Of a DNA stretch of 64,000 bases, positions 49,800 through 63,009 are shown in pieces (positions within the stretch are counted from its first letter, which is position 1; every line of letters starts with the position of its first letter). This stretch comes from Elysia crispata. Its lineage: Eukaryota > Mollusca > Gastropoda > Plakobranchidae. The DNA is taken from the NCBI GenBank assembly GCA_033675545.1, contig JAWDGP010007236.1, forward strand, positions 586,001 through 650,000, read 5' to 3'. The notes under the pieces are model-generated. The model was given only the letters and a program-made list of their open reading frames with translations, was not told the origin of the DNA and ran no database searches. The position numbers and the translations under genes were made by a program.

Positions 49800-52315
49800 T
49801 TCTCTGTCTCTCAGTATATATCTCTTCGCCTGAATTTCTATATACTGTCGGTGAAAGAATCCGCTCAATTTTACTCAGCTTTGTCCGATAAAATTTTTTC
49901 CGTTATTGTTTTTGCTCCTTCGTCTATGATTTATAATAATGCCAGGCCCCCGCCGTGAGCGCATATTAGTTTTCTTTACTCCGATGACTTTGATGCTTCC
50001 TTTCACGCATTTTTAAAATTTTTTTTTTTATTATTTGAAAAGCAGGACTGTTCGGGTTTCTCTTTGACATATCAATATCTTGCCCTGAGGCTGATAATTA
50101 TCAATCTATTTTTACAGTAACTAATGCTTGTCCAGCATGTTTGCACACGTTGTTCTCCTAAATAAAATCGCTTGGCATACACGTGTCTGGAAATTCCAGA
50201 ACCGAGTCCATGAATCGTTTCATTCGCAAATGTAGCAGGTTCGTTTAGCTAGGATACAGAACTCCTGCCAGATCGCCATCTCTTCCGATGAGTGTCCTGA
50301 CTCGTGCAGTGTGGCGAACAATGCGGGATACGGTAGATCTAAGTGGTTCATTGTTTAAGGATCTCTCGCTCCAGGGGATAACTCTCTACAGTGGGTTCAT
50401 CTATTATGGAAGCGGGGTTATAACCAGCAGGTCGCCAACGGCTCAGGGTATTTTGGGAACTTGCAAATATATAATTTTATGTTCGGTTGTCCACGGGAGA
50501 TGTGTCTCTACCGGAAGTAGCTATCTTAATGGCGACGTCAGCGTGTTGTGCAACCATGCCCAACAGTGCAGCTGCTGTTTATTTACATCATTGCTTTTCT
50601 CCGCGGTGTAGTTTAGTGAGTCTTCCGTAGCGGATCGATCCGTGACCAAGGATGAGTGCAATCACTCTAATTGTTGTCGTATTGACATAGATTACCTGTC
50701 CTCAAAACTTTATTTTGTTCTGTTTCTAAACGTGTCTTCTATGCTTCATGTGGACTCGCTATTAGGGTCCTGGTAACCCCGAGTCGTTTCACTGTCTGAT
50801 GGCCGGTGGTGGATAGAACTCGCGATATATTTCGCAGATTTGTGCGTTTTTTGTTTTTTTTTTGTGTGTACTTTCACGACTGACTATAATTGTGCAACAC
50901 CCGAAAGTGTCTTCACGTGTGACAAGTTAGAGATATTTCCGAAGAAGTTTGAAAAAAAAAATATAAATTCTCTGCCTGTTTTCATGGACTCTAAATCCCA
51001 AATCCCAATATATTGCAGATCACGATGATAGCAACTTCGACCTATTTTTTTTTTTTTTTTTCGTTCTTTGTCTTTGAGTCTATGTCAGAGAGGTAAATGA
51101 TACTGAGGTGAGGTCACTTTGTGCCACATTGCAAGGTAGATAATTTTTCAGATGTGGAAAAGAAGAAGATTCGTGTCTGCGCTTTGTTTATTGAGAACAG
51201 GGAATAAAGAGATTGGAGGTTCACAGTATTCCCGCTCGTCTCAGGTTGACAATAGTTAAGTCAGCTGACCCACATCAACTCACGCGGTCGATTACGGTTT
51301 TTTTTTTTTTTTTTTGTAAGTTTTATGGCAGGGTCTAAGAATTTATAACAAGCATTTTGACATGGTATGTAGGCTTCACTCTATTTTTTTCCCTCCCGCC
51401 GTGCTAATATTATGTTGTTCACAGCATAGTTTGGAGCGATTGAAAGGTGAGCACATTTTTATTCAGTGTGTCGGCCCTGTCTTCAAAACTTTGACTCTGA
51501 CATCTATTTGGTTGACGCGCAACCTTAGTTGCCCTGACAAGACAAGGCGTCAGGTGGTAAAGATATTCTTTCGATACTTCCATAGATAATGAAAATTTCG
51601 CTGAGAATGACAACTGCCAAATGTAATATTTTATGTTCTCGCCGATGTAAGCATTCGCTCAGCCCGCATGTATTAGTTTTGAACTGAGGGTGGATGGGAT
51701 TTGATGTGTGTGTGTGGGGGGGTCTTCTCGGGTCTACGTTATTCTGGGATCACAACCTGGAGCTTTACAGGTATCAAGATCTCTAACCCCCAGGTAGGTC
51801 ACGACTGTGTGATTGCTCCAAGCTGCTCATGTTATTTCCAGATGCTGACGCTGATTAACTGTCTGTGGTGAGTGCACATCAAACGCCAACCAGGCAGACC
51901 AGCTCTCTCCTACTCTCATCGTATTCTGCCCAGAGGCATGCCTCAGTTCTTTTTTTTTTTTTTTTTTGCCCTCGTTCTTGGCGTCTTTTTGTTGCTGTAT
52001 AATATTATGTTACATTATTTTGTTGTGTCGCAAGCAACAAGCCCCTGCGTCGACCTGCAACGTTGGAAGCTGGGATGTGCGTATCAGAAATCGTGCACAG
52101 GCTTGGACATACGCGGAAGTTGGTTTTGGTCACCGTAATACTATTCTTATATGAGGGAAAAAAAAGGTGATTTTGATTCAATGCATCAGTCATTTTTTTT
52201 GTTTGTTTGCCCGATGGCACTAATCAAATCTTGTCTTTTCTCAACCTTTTATTTCTTCTTCTTCTTTTTTTTTTTTTTTGGAAAAAAGGGGGGGAGGGGA
52301 GTATGTTGTATATTT

Positions 52316-52320
<5 letters not shown>
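49800..52320. other. No gene supported
   Basis: A 107-codon plus frame at 50288-50611 has no motif. A 28-nt pair of splice-like sites (acceptor TTATTTCCAG, donor GTGAGT, 51841-51868) could frame a tiny exon but cannot be connected to anything. Confidence 0.3.

Positions 52321-52326
<6 letters not shown>

Positions 52327-52374
<48 letters not shown>
52327..52374. repeat. (CT)n microsatellite after poly-G/poly-C
   Basis: About 48 bp of CT after short G-rich and C-rich runs. Confidence 0.95.
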
Positions 52375-52376
<2 letters not shown>

Positions 52377-52894
52377 CTGTCTATCTATCTACCTAATCTA
52401 TACAAATCTCTATATCCTCCTCTCTCTCTCTCTCTCTCTCTCTCCATTCCTCTCTATTGTACTCTGTCTATGTCTCTATCTACCTATCCGTTTTTGTCGT
52501 TCTTTATCTCTCTCTCTCTCCGTTTTCTTTATTTTGCACCGGGTGATTCTATGTTTAAAGTGTTGCAGCAAGCAACAAAGGATTATATCGCGCCCTGTCG
52601 CATTCATAATATTCTCCCCATTCAATCATTGCCAAATACACCGTATATTTTTTGAGTTGGCCAAACATATGCATTCTTGTTTCCGACTTCAGCCTTGCCA
52701 GAAGCGCAAGAAATTCCTGGCTGCACGAAAACGGCGAACACACTGAGACTTCTACTTGTGTTCGTGGCAGCTTTAAAGAAATATATAGCTGGCAGTGATG
52801 TGCTATAAATCAGTAGGGATAATGTGTGGTATTCCACTGTCAGTACTGTTCCCTCCAGTTCGGTATATCTGTCTGTCTGAGTCTTCTCTCTCTG

Positions 52895-52899
<5 letters not shown>

Positions 52900-52950
<51 letters not shown>
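52900..52950. repeat. (CT)n microsatellite
   Basis: About 50 bp of CT with CTGT units on both sides. Confidence 0.95.
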
Positions 52951-52959
<9 letters not shown>

Positions 52960-54047
52960 GCCTGTCTCTCTGTCTCTATTTGTCTGTCTCCTCTCTCTCT
53001 TTCTCACTCTGACTCTCCCTCTCTTGTTTTTTCTTTCCCCAACTCGCTATTGCTTACTGTTTTGTTCACCATATGATAATAATGCATGACCTTTAGGTTC
53101 ACGTTTCATTCATGTGTTAAAGCCAAGAATGTGGTGATCTTTTAAAAAAAAAAAATGTGTTGATGGGTTATCACGGGATCGGTGATTTTACACGTTTTAT
53201 CGTCGTGGTCTCGAGGATCATTGGCATATCGTCGGTAACCTAAACCAGCAATGGACCCTCTGAAAATCGTCAAGATTAAAAATAATAATAAAAAAAAAAA
53301 AAAAATTCAGGAGAGAGAGATACAAAGAGAAAAATTTTCTTGATAAAGCTTGAACCAAAATAGAAACAACCGTATGGTTCAATGTGTTCATATTTCTTGT
53401 ATTATTTGAAAACTGTGTGTAATCATTCTCGAGCATTTAAACAAAATATTCTAGCATAAGGCAAGGAGATTAGGTTGTTGTTATCCATGTTATCCTCATA
53501 TCGTCGCAATTAATAGTTGCTTTACATACACCGGCGCTTCTATAGGTCACCACTACAGAGGCCACTTTCTGTACTCAGTATACTGAAGAGATTTTCTGTA
53601 ATCAGTGTAATGGATTTGTACTTTTCCTTACCTTAAGAGTACGGCTGCATCGAATTGACCACCGTATCGATATTTCGTATCTTTGTTATCGTGTTTCGTC
53701 TGCCATGAATATTTCAATTAATTTGCACATCACACCTTCCCTACACTCGTTGTACCCACTCACGTTATCATGCAATCCTTGATCGTAAAAACCATGCACG
53801 CGGTTATGGGTGAGCTTCCCAGGTTTCCGATTTTCGCAACATTAACCCCATAAATATGGGGGAAAATAACATAAAAAGAGGAAATTGGCTACGAGCCTAC
53901 AAGTAACCACGGAACCAGCTAAGATGATTTTTTTTTTGCCAGGTATGTAAATACATGACTAGTCGTGTTTGTCCACTGTTGTGAAAGGAATCCCAGGTTG
54001 TTGTGCGGCGAACGCTATCCAAGAGACAGCACTAAATCGAGGCGAGA

Positions 54048-54051
<4 letters not shown>

Positions 54052-54124
<73 letters not shown>
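54052..54124. repeat. (GA)n microsatellite
   Basis: About 73 bp of perfect GA. Confidence 0.95.
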
Positions 54125-54133
<9 letters not shown>

Positions 54134-54777
54134 CAGAGACAGAGAGAGAGAGAGAAATATTAGTTGTTTTTTTTTTAATCTCAAAGATAACGAAACGTTT
54201 ATAGCAATAATTCATTTTAGTATTATTAAATATGTATATTATATTCAGACCTTTCGTAAACTCAAGTTACAAAAAAAAAAAAAAAAAAAAATGCGACCTT
54301 GTTTAGCGCAATTTGTCACCTCACAATTTTTCTTCACTATTGCTCGCACGGAAATTTCCACTGATCACTAAAAAATTAATACAAATCAGGCTTTAGAATT
54401 CCAACAGAATTAGCAAATAAACACCACCACATAACAGGAGAAAATCCCACATGGCGAAAAAATTTAATAACAGTTAAAGCTCAGGGCCGGTTGTGTCCTC
54501 GAAATGCCAGCGATTCCTGTACATTAACGCTAGAGACACTTGCCATCTACTGGTAATACTGAGAATCCTGCACACCTCGCCCCAGGGCCAACCAGCTGAT
54601 CAGCCAGTATTCATCTTTTGTCAGGCCCCGGAGACGGAGGGAGGAAAAAAGACAACAAACCAACAGAAAAAAAAACAAAAAAACGGATGAGAAGCACGTG
54701 TTTTGGTGTTGGCTTTACATACACACGCATAAACAATCAGGTGTAGATCATCATTCTGAATCTCACGATCACATCAG

Positions 54778-54869
54778 GGACCTGGGGTGGTTGGAGACAA
54801 ACCCGAGTGGCCTACCACACGGGGAACGTGCACGGTTTCGCGGGCCCGCTGGCTCCCAACGTGATCCCG
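54778..54869 (+). CDS. Candidate plus-strand exon, unrecognised
   Basis: An acceptor (CACGATCACATCAG) and a consensus donor (CCG|GTGAGT) enclose 92 nt. One frame reads TWGGWRQTRVAYH, then TGNVHGFAGPLAPNVIP, and ends in phase 0; a second frame is also open and the third stops. The Gly/Pro-rich ending looks protein-like and the piece is much more GC-rich than its flanks. No partner exon identified. Confidence 0.3.
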
Positions 54870-55959
54870 GTGAGTGAGGCTGGTGTCTCGCATTATTCTT
54901 CTGCTCACCCACGAGAACATTGCTTTCGACTGGTTACTGTCAACCGTTAAAACCAGTTAGCCGTGGTGCTTGGTATCGCCTTTGTCACCGTGGCTCCCCC
55001 CCTCCCGCCTTCCTAACTCTCGGACAAAACCTTTAAGTCTAGTCTTGGCTGTGCTTGGTCCTGTGAAATCCTCCCATTCTGGTGGAGGACTGGTGAGGGA
55101 GGGAGAAAGTGGGGGTAGTCGTAGATGCCAGCGTGGTTGCTGGTGAGGTAGCAGGAGGGAGAAGAGCGCTACAGTCGCTCCGAGCAATTCTGTTAATTCT
55201 GCCCCCCCCTCGTATTTAATTGATAAAATTTATCGTCTTGTTTGCCATTGTGGTTACGTAAGATTATGGTGGTAAGAGGTTGCAATTTTTTTTTTAAATA
55301 TAATCATTTCACTAAATCGCACTGTTTTGGCTGTCACTATAACCATGTCACACAATCACACTGTTTTAGCTGAATCTTACGGTTGTTAAAAATTGTTCGC
55401 TCTGAATGGATGAGGTTCAGCAGACCTGAGTTAGTTCTTTGTGAAAAACACTTTTCTTTTTAAAGATCCGTATAATTTTTATCTGTAACCAGACTGATCA
55501 TCGATATTACATAAATATGTCGCTCACTAGCGCTTGTTTCTCTCTCGAAGATCCTCGTGGGAGACTAGTCAGCGAATGAGTTATTATATTCACTAAAGCG
55601 CAACAAAACAAACATAATACAAAAAACAAACAAATAACCGAAACAACCAATCTATTTGACTCGACTGGAAGTTTCAAACAGTGAAGATTCCACTCTTCAT
55701 TGTAGGTGTCAAATGGAGTGTGTGTGATTTGTAAATTTTATTCTCTCTCTCTCTCTTTTTTTTTTTTAATCATCACTCTCTATATTAAGATGGATGTATT
55801 GATATAACGCGTGTTTAAAATAATTACGCATTTTTGGTACACCAAAATAATGAGTGCATCTTTGAGGGGTTTTCCCCTTTTTCAAAAAATTATTAAAAAA
55901 AAATATCTGGATGGCTTAGAGAATGTTATAGATGAAAAATGAAATAATGATTACAAAAG

Positions 55960-55962
55960 TAA

Positions 55963-56036
<74 letters not shown>
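55960..56036. repeat. (AGT)n/(AAT)n compound microsatellite
   Basis: Ten or more AGT triplets switch to AAT. Confidence 0.95.
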
Positions 56037-56038
<2 letters not shown>

Positions 56039-56387
56039 CATCAACGAGAAAGCGACTCAGAGCAATAATATTTGAGGACTCAAAGTGTAAGTTAATTTTG
56101 TCTACAGAACACTCTATCTTGTCCTCGGATTTAATACGTTGAATACTGTAACTGTGACGCTTCGCTAGGCTTGAGACTTGGCGCTCTGAGAGACATACTG
56201 TGATGCATTTGAAAGAATTTTTTTTTGAAAACAATTGGTGATTTGTATTTTTGCTAACCATGGAAAGAAGGAGTTGGAAATCGAGTGAAAAGTTAAGGAT
56301 TTCTGAATGCGCAGCAACGTCTGATATTGATGTTGTTCCTTTTTTCACCTGCTTGACCTTGTCTTTCTATCTGCTCCCGCGGTCTCT

Positions 56388-56467
<80 letters not shown>

Positions 56468-56505
56468 GCGCGCTCTCTTTTCTTCCTGTCTCTTCCACCC
56501 GTCTC

Positions 56506-56573
<68 letters not shown>
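56388..56573. repeat. Two (CT)n arrays
   Basis: CT arrays of about 77 and 62 bp separated by a short unique spacer, then C-rich sequence. Confidence 0.95.
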
Positions 56574-56576
<3 letters not shown>

Positions 56577-57095
56577 CCCCCCCCCTCCCCCCCTCTTTGT
56601 TTCGCACACACAGACACCTTACCTACCATTTTTTAATGTTGAAACTACTTAATGCTCATAAAAGATACACCAAGAATTCTGGTACATTCAAGTAGATCTT
56701 GGATCCTATTTAATAAAATACAAATGTGCAAGTTGTTTTTTCTGGTTTTTTTTTTTCTTTTTAACCATTACTTTAACCGTACATCGTACATAATTTGCTC
56801 TAAACTTCTCTTGAACCCTGTATTCGATATTCACACCCAACATACAATTCCCCAGCAGCTTAACCCTATAATTCTATTATGAAGCCATTTGTTGACCCCG
56901 TCCTTTCTTTCCGATCCCCCCCCCCCCCCCTTTTTTTTTTCTTACAAATTTTAGCTCTACATCCGGTGGTACTGTTTGCACTAGAAATGTTTCCATAGGT
57001 ATTGATAAGCCTATTGTTATCACCATAAGTTACGTAAAGGGTTTATGATTCTGCTGCAGAATTTTTTTTTTTTGGGGGGGGGGGGAGAGAAGGGA

Positions 57096-57202
<107 letters not shown>

Positions 57203-57570
57203 ATCAACGGGTTATCAAACCCGATTCTGAGGATGCCAAACACGCCCCCGTCAGGCAGAATTCCCCATACTCCGTTGCAAATGGATCACACACGACTTAA
57301 ATAGAGGAATTGAACACGGACCGAAATTTATTTTGATCGTGCTCTGCAGCGGCTCGGGAGAGAGTGAAAAAGCGGACAGCATAATTGTTGTTATTCCCAT
57401 TCAACCATATTATGCCTTGGCTGGTTTGAAAGGAAAACTAATGCAGAGTTGGACAATATCAAGAGCGACAACCTGTCCATAGGATAGTGCTTGTATGTTT
57501 AGGTGATATTGTTGCCCTTAGTTCCAACTCGTTCGCTCACCGCATACTGGATGGTGTTTTAGATAAGTTT

Positions 57571-57994
57571 TAAGCTGTCTTTGCTTCTGCTGTAGAGTAA
57601 CAACGTGTTTTATTTTCCTTCTGCTGTGTTAAGAGTTACAAAGGGTCTTTGCTTTTGATGTGTTTAGATTTTTAGTTTGTCTTTGCTTCTAATGTATTTA
57701 GAGTTTTAAGCTGTCTTTGCTTCTAATGTATTTAGAGTTTTAAGCTGTCTTTGCTTCTAATGTATTTAGAGTTTTAAGCTGTCTTTGCCTCTAATATATT
57801 TAGAGTTTTAAGCTGTCTTTGCCTCTAAGGTATTTAGAGTTTTAAGCTGTCTTTGCTTCTAATGTATTTAGAGTTTTAAGCTGTCTTTGCCTCTAATGTA
57901 TTTAGAGTTTTAAGCTGTCTTTGCCTCTAATGTATTTAGAGTTTTAAGCTGTCTTTGCTTCTAATGTATTTAGAGTTTTAAGGTGTTTTTGCCT
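57571..57994. repeat. 34-bp minisatellite, about 12 copies
   Basis: The unit core is CTGTCTTTGCTTC, TAATGTATTTAG, AGTTTTAAG. The first two copies are diverged; the central copies differ mainly at a TTC/CTC site. Confidence 0.95.
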
Positions 57995-58718
57995 CTTACG
58001 TGTTAATTACTTCTAAATTGTGTCCAGTGCACTACGCCCTGTGTCTAAGAGTTTAATATGGGGACTCCCAGCCCAGTTAATTCTATTGATTATTACCACG
58101 TTGTTGTATGTGTTTAATCTGTCAGTAGGTTTCTTAAGAATACGAGGTCAAGATGTTTCTTATTTTACTTAACTTTTTGTCCGCTCCGGATATTTTGTTT
58201 GAGTAATATCCTTTTATAAATTTTTTGTGATACGATAGTTAAGTAATCTTGTAAAAATATTAATCGACCAATGTAAATCCTTCTAAACGTTTTGTATCAT
58301 ATTAAATTCAAATAATATAAATCCCCACAAGGCAGTGCAGCTCCTGGCAGTTTATATTTTTACTGAATAACCTCTGAAGGAGCTTTTTAAAAGATGTTTT
58401 ATTAATTTGGGAAAGCTCAAAATTGATTTTTTTTTTTTGCAAATTAAATTGTCGTCATCTAGATTTTGAATGCATTCTTTGTTAAATGATAGAAGTTAAA
58501 CAATTTTTTTACTTTGGGAGCTTTCAATGCTGTTTTTTTTCCCTGATTGTAGGGTTATTAAATAACCTTTCTGCATACTTTCCATTAGGTCTTATTTCAA
58601 AGCCCCATTGATGTCAGTATTATAATGATAGATACTCGTTACTAGGGTTGTCACGTTTCTTCTGGAATATTGATCTCCTCAGATACTCTTCCTCTGTCCG
58701 GGCCTGTCCACTAGTAGA

Positions 58719-58855
58719 GCAGTCTTGTTGAAAAAACTCCTGTGAAAAACTTTTTATCAACTAGAAGATCACAAGGATCTTTTCGTTCGGTTGTAAAATT
58801 ATTTTCTTGGCTCTAATTTTAGAGACATCTTTCTTCTGACTCTGTCTGTCTGTCA

Positions 58856-58949
<94 letters not shown>

Positions 58950-59221
58950 ATGTCTGTCTGTCTGTCTCTCTCCCTCTCTCACCCCCCTCCCCCCGCGTTT
59001 TTTTTTGTCTTTAAGTCTCTCGTATATATAACAGTCTTGATGAAAAAAGTCCTGTAAAAAACTTTTCATCAAAAAAAGATCACAAAAATCTTTTCGGTCG
59101 GTTGTAAAATCATTTCGTAGCTTTTATTTTAGAGACATCTCTAACTCTCTGTCTTTGTCTCTCTCCATCCCTCCCTCTCCCCACCCGCTCCTTTTTTTTC
59201 CTTTTAGTCTCTCATATATAC
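58719..59221. repeat. Tandem segmental duplication, one copy with an expanded microsatellite
   Basis: Copy 1 (about 58719-59029) and copy 2 (about 59030-59221) share the same order: CAGTCTTG and AAAAAACT words, CTTTT-ATCAA, AAGATCACAA, CTTTTCG, CGGTTGTAAAAT, TTTTAGAGACATCT, then CTGTCT, a CT tract, a C-rich tract, poly-T, and AGTCTCTC-TATATA. Copy 1 holds about 100 bp of CTGT and CT repeat where copy 2 has only a short imperfect CT stretch. Confidence 0.85.
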
Positions 59222-59489
59222 AAAACCAGCCTATACTAAATTCGGTTTGCTTTTACGGGAAGGGGTAGAAAATAGAATTAGCAAGAACACTGGCCTCCGT
59301 AGAACGCCAGGCAGTGGAGAAGTCCATTGATTTCTGAGATAAGGTGGGAAAGGAAAATGAATTGGATTACAGAAATACACCGGGCCTCGTAGCAAACTAA
59401 GGCTGTTCTGTCACCTCTCTGTCATGAATTCCTTATTTCTCTTTTGATCCTAAGTTTCGGCGAGGCTTTGCCCTTTTTTTATACCACCA

Positions 59490-59800
59490 TGTTATGTTTC
59501 TAATAAGGAAAAAAAGGATATTCGTTACTCTCAATGTAATGTTTCTAATAAGGAAAAAAATAGGATATTCGTTGCTGTGAATGTAATGTTTCTAAATATA
59601 ATATTCGTTGCTCTCAATGTTATGTTTATAGTAAGGAAAAATAGGATATTCGTGGCACTCAATGTAATGTTTCTGATATGATAAGGAAAAATAGGATATT
59701 TGTTGCTCTCAATGTAATGTTTGTAATAAGGGGGGGAAAATGATATTCATGGCTCTCGATGTAATGTTTCGACTTAAGAAAATAGGATGTTCGTAGCTCT
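59490..59800. repeat. Degenerate 45-50 bp minisatellite, about 7 copies
   Basis: The unit core is ATGTTTCTAATAAGG, AAAAATAGGATATTCG, TTGCTCTCAATGTA, with indels between copies. Confidence 0.85.
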
Positions 59801-60938
59801 CAACTTAGTTTTCCTTGTCATGTCTTTTAGTTTTGACCTATCTTTTTATTTTGTGCAATTCTTTTAACATCGGCTTTTTTTTTGTACCCTTTTCCTTTTC
59901 TTTTCGTTTCTTTATATACTTTTCTGCATAGCATCACACCATTTTAATACCTCCTAGCCTGACAGCTTTCTTTGGCCATAATCCTGGCCATCTGTTTCTC
60001 TATGTGAATCCAGAACTGCAGGACTGTGAATCCCAGTCAGTTCTATGGCAGGGCTGTAATACACACACTGTCGCCGGCCGGTCAGAGTCGGCTATTGCAA
60101 ACGGAAACTAGACTGTCCTATCAAGTGATGACTAGCTGCCACGACCGGCCGTTACACGGGGGTCCTGATATGCTACTGCCCTAAAAGTTCACGAGACAGT
60201 GGTGCAAGCAGGAGTCAAAAGCACTCGCCGCGACCACTGTTCGGTGCCCGGCTTGACTGAGTTGCTCGGTCAGATTTTACACTGTACAAAATTCTCATTG
60301 GGTGTGCCGTCCCTGACGCTACCTTCAGTTTCGACCCGCTGTCAGTTCGTCAGCTCGGAATGAACAAAGTTTCGTTCTGACTAACAAATAAAGGTTTAAA
60401 TTATACTCCTTTTCTTTGAAATATGCTTGTTACATCCTACAGTGAGGCGGAAAGTTGCGTTAGAAAGACATCGATACGATACGACCAATATGATAGTCAT
60501 CTAGCCGTCAAAATACACTGGTTTACTCTGTAAAGTAGAACCGGGGTCAGCGGTTAGATTTTTTTCACACGCCAAATAATATGCCGAGTAGAATTGGGGA
60601 AAAGCCTCGGAGAACATGGCAGCGTTTTTTAAACGATTTTTTCTCAACAACGCTTCTGAAAATTTAATACTGTCACAAAGCTGAGCTCGCCCCATAAACC
60701 TGCAGCCGCAAATTATTTATCAAAAACTCCTTGAAGCGCTCAGCAGCGCGTGAAAATCGGAAGCGTTTAACACGAGTGTGAGCGCCGCTTAGCCTGTACA
60801 TAATTTATGGTTTGCCTCGGGACAATCACCGGGCGACTCGCGATGCTCACAGCCTCTGTTGAATTCGGTATCGCCACAGAAGCAAGAGCCGGCCGTTCAA
60901 CTTCTCTCTGAAGCGTGAGTTAGGTCTCCATTACTTAC

Positions 60939-60993
60939 CCTCGTGTAGCTCCATGCTATCATGATTTACACTGGAAAGGTTTGGAAACCCCAT
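60939..60993 (-). CDS. Candidate first coding exon on the minus strand
   Basis: On the minus strand an ATG opens 18 codons, MGFPNLSSVNHDSMELHE, plus one base, and runs into a very strong donor (AGG|GTAAGT). An in-frame TAA lies five codons upstream of the ATG. This is the shape of a first coding exon. It could be the start of the minus-strand gene whose other exons lie at 29-12 kb, but the phase-1 exon that should follow was not found, so the link is only a possibility. Confidence 0.45.
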
Positions 60994-61168
60994 TTTACAT
61001 GCAATTTAGACAACCCAGAGCTCGATTCTGAAACCCAATTTGAACAGTTAAGCAATTTCTTCCTTCTTTAGCGCTGTTAAGTTCCCCTTCTTTACATGCA
61101 ACTAAAAGTCTTTTTACTTTTTATTGAATACTTGAAAGATGTTGAACAGTAAATAGTTAGAACTACTC

Positions 61169-61732
61169 ATGTGCTCGTGGATGCAGCTAGTCGAGCCATG
61201 TGCTGGAAGCTATCGAAGACATGACATACAAACTAAGAGCAAAACCTACCTGGCCGGTGCTGTAAGAGAGCATACTCATGGCGACGGCCTGGTGGGGAGC
61301 CACGCTCTCGACCTGTCAGTTGCTGCTCCTCAGGGCAAGACTGTCGCCTATAAGGCGACCCAAGTAACGGGGATCTATCCTGAGACAGCCGCTGATACTC
61401 CACGGTGGGGGCGAATTCTAGAAGCCCTACATTTACTTTTTAGGAGCGACTTCGGCAGGGACAATGAAATTTTAAACTTGGAAATGAACGAACTGTTCCC
61501 ACTGAAGGAATGTCGCATTTTCCATGACTGGTACAAAGTATTGTTAATTGTTTTTATGACTGAGCGAGACTTTGAGGTCAGTTTGTACGCCGCTTTCGGA
61601 CGCACCTTGACGCCAACGGGACAGTCGGATGAAATGAAGCGTCCGAGTCACTTCCGGGAAATTTGTCGTCACGTGTCATTAAGCCGCGTCAGCATCTGCA
61701 TCATCGACCTGAATTGCTACTCCAAATGCTGA
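61169..61732 (+). CDS. Orphan 187-codon open frame, hypothetical
   Basis: This is the longest open frame in the window that is not built on a repeat. It starts MCSWMQLVEPCAG and ends CIIDLNCYSKC. There is no signal peptide, no clear membrane segment (one mildly hydrophobic stretch, VLLIVFM) and no motif I recognise. It lies just upstream of, and opposite to, the candidate first exon at 60939-60993, so the sequence may instead be promoter or 5' untranslated region. At this length it could be chance in a moderately GC-rich stretch. Confidence 0.2.
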   Translation: MCSWMQLVEPCAGSYRRHDIQTKSKTYLAGAVREHTHGDGLVGSHALDLSVAAPQGKTVAYKATQVTGIYPETAADTPRWGRILEALHLLFRSDFGRDNEILNLEMNELFPLKECRIFHDWYKVLLIVFMTERDFEVSLYAAFGRTLTPTGQSDEMKRPSHFREICRHVSLSRVSICIIDLNCYSKC

Positions 61733-62374
61733 TGTATTGATTTAACTTGTAAAATCAAATCAAGGCTCTGATTGGCTATCGGTGCCCTGGCGGGGAGTTT
61801 TTGCCCTTTTCTGGACGCACGTGTACACAGCCGCCATTCCAGATGTTGCGTTTGATGCCACTTGTACACAAAGAGTTAAAGCGAGCCGGTTTTATTCCAT
61901 TTGTCGTTTCAACCTGGGTGTAAACCTTGAACCATAAGTATTGTCCCATCTCGTCGATGACACCGATGTTTATATAATTATGTAATTTTATTTCTTTTTT
62001 TTTTTTTTTTTAGATTTCCAAGATTTTCTTTTTCCGCGATGTTCTTATGGTTTTGTTCTGTCTTGTGTGTTTTCAACTGTATAAGTTTTATACGAATGAA
62101 CCGAAAACGATATTTAATCTTTTCCAGGCAGTTGAAACCGTCCCGAACTAGCCTTCACTCATCGGCAGTGTCCTGTCCAGTTTAGCCACCTCTAACGTCT
62201 TTTCCGATCGAGTTGTTTAACATACCTCATGCTTCCTTCAGAGAGCAGCGTGTCGCTTGCTTTGGCCTCATTTAAACCGCACAAATAATTGTAAAGTCAG
62301 TGAGACGTACCGTCCCTTCTCTCAAGATCTGGGGACGGATGTTGTTTGAGGCTTAGAACTACTGTGCGACAAAT

Positions 62375-62630
62375 AAGTTCCATGAAATGCTTTTTTCGTC
62401 ATATATTAGTTCCATGAAATGCTCTTTGCGTCATATACAAGTTCCATGAAATGCTCTTTGCGTCATACAAGGTCCACGAAATGCTCTTTGTGTCATATGA
62501 ATTTCGTGAATACTCTTTGTGTTCCATGAAATGCTTTTTGCGTCATAAAGGTTCTATAAAATGCTCTTTGCGTCATATAAAATTCACGAAATACTCTTTG
62601 TCGTGTAAAAGGCAGGAAATGCTCTTTGCG
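62375..62630. repeat. Degenerate 28-31 bp minisatellite, about 9 copies
   Basis: The unit core is AGTTCCATGAAATGC, TCTTTGCGTCATATA. The 125-codon plus frame beginning at 62451 arises from it. Confidence 0.85.
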
Positions 62631-63009
62631 AATCGCGCTAATGCACCTAAGGTTACAACTAGCCTTTCTCGAAATCTAAAGAGTGAAGGGGCTGTTACCC
62701 AAGCACGTATCACTCAATTTGTCAACAATGCCCAGTTTATCCGAGAACGAACAGAATCTGTATGGTCTGGAGTAATCCGAATGAATTGGAATCAAAGATC
62801 ACCTCTGCTTGACTTTTCACACACATAAACAAGAGGACTGCTCGAAGCACACATTTATTTCGACGGACTGGCTTAGTCACTGCCTTTGCTCCTTGCAGAG
62901 ATGACATTTCCCCGAAAATTTCAAATGTATCAAAATCAAGATGCCGGTCACAACTATATGCAGACGAGATTTCGATGTTCACCTTACAGATTTGATAAAT
63001 TATTGTGGT

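Noticed and set aside
54957-55187. 76-codon minus frame with a protein-like C-terminal half
   Set aside because: An acceptor is possible, but no other exon fits and the front part is low-complexity Pro/Leu.
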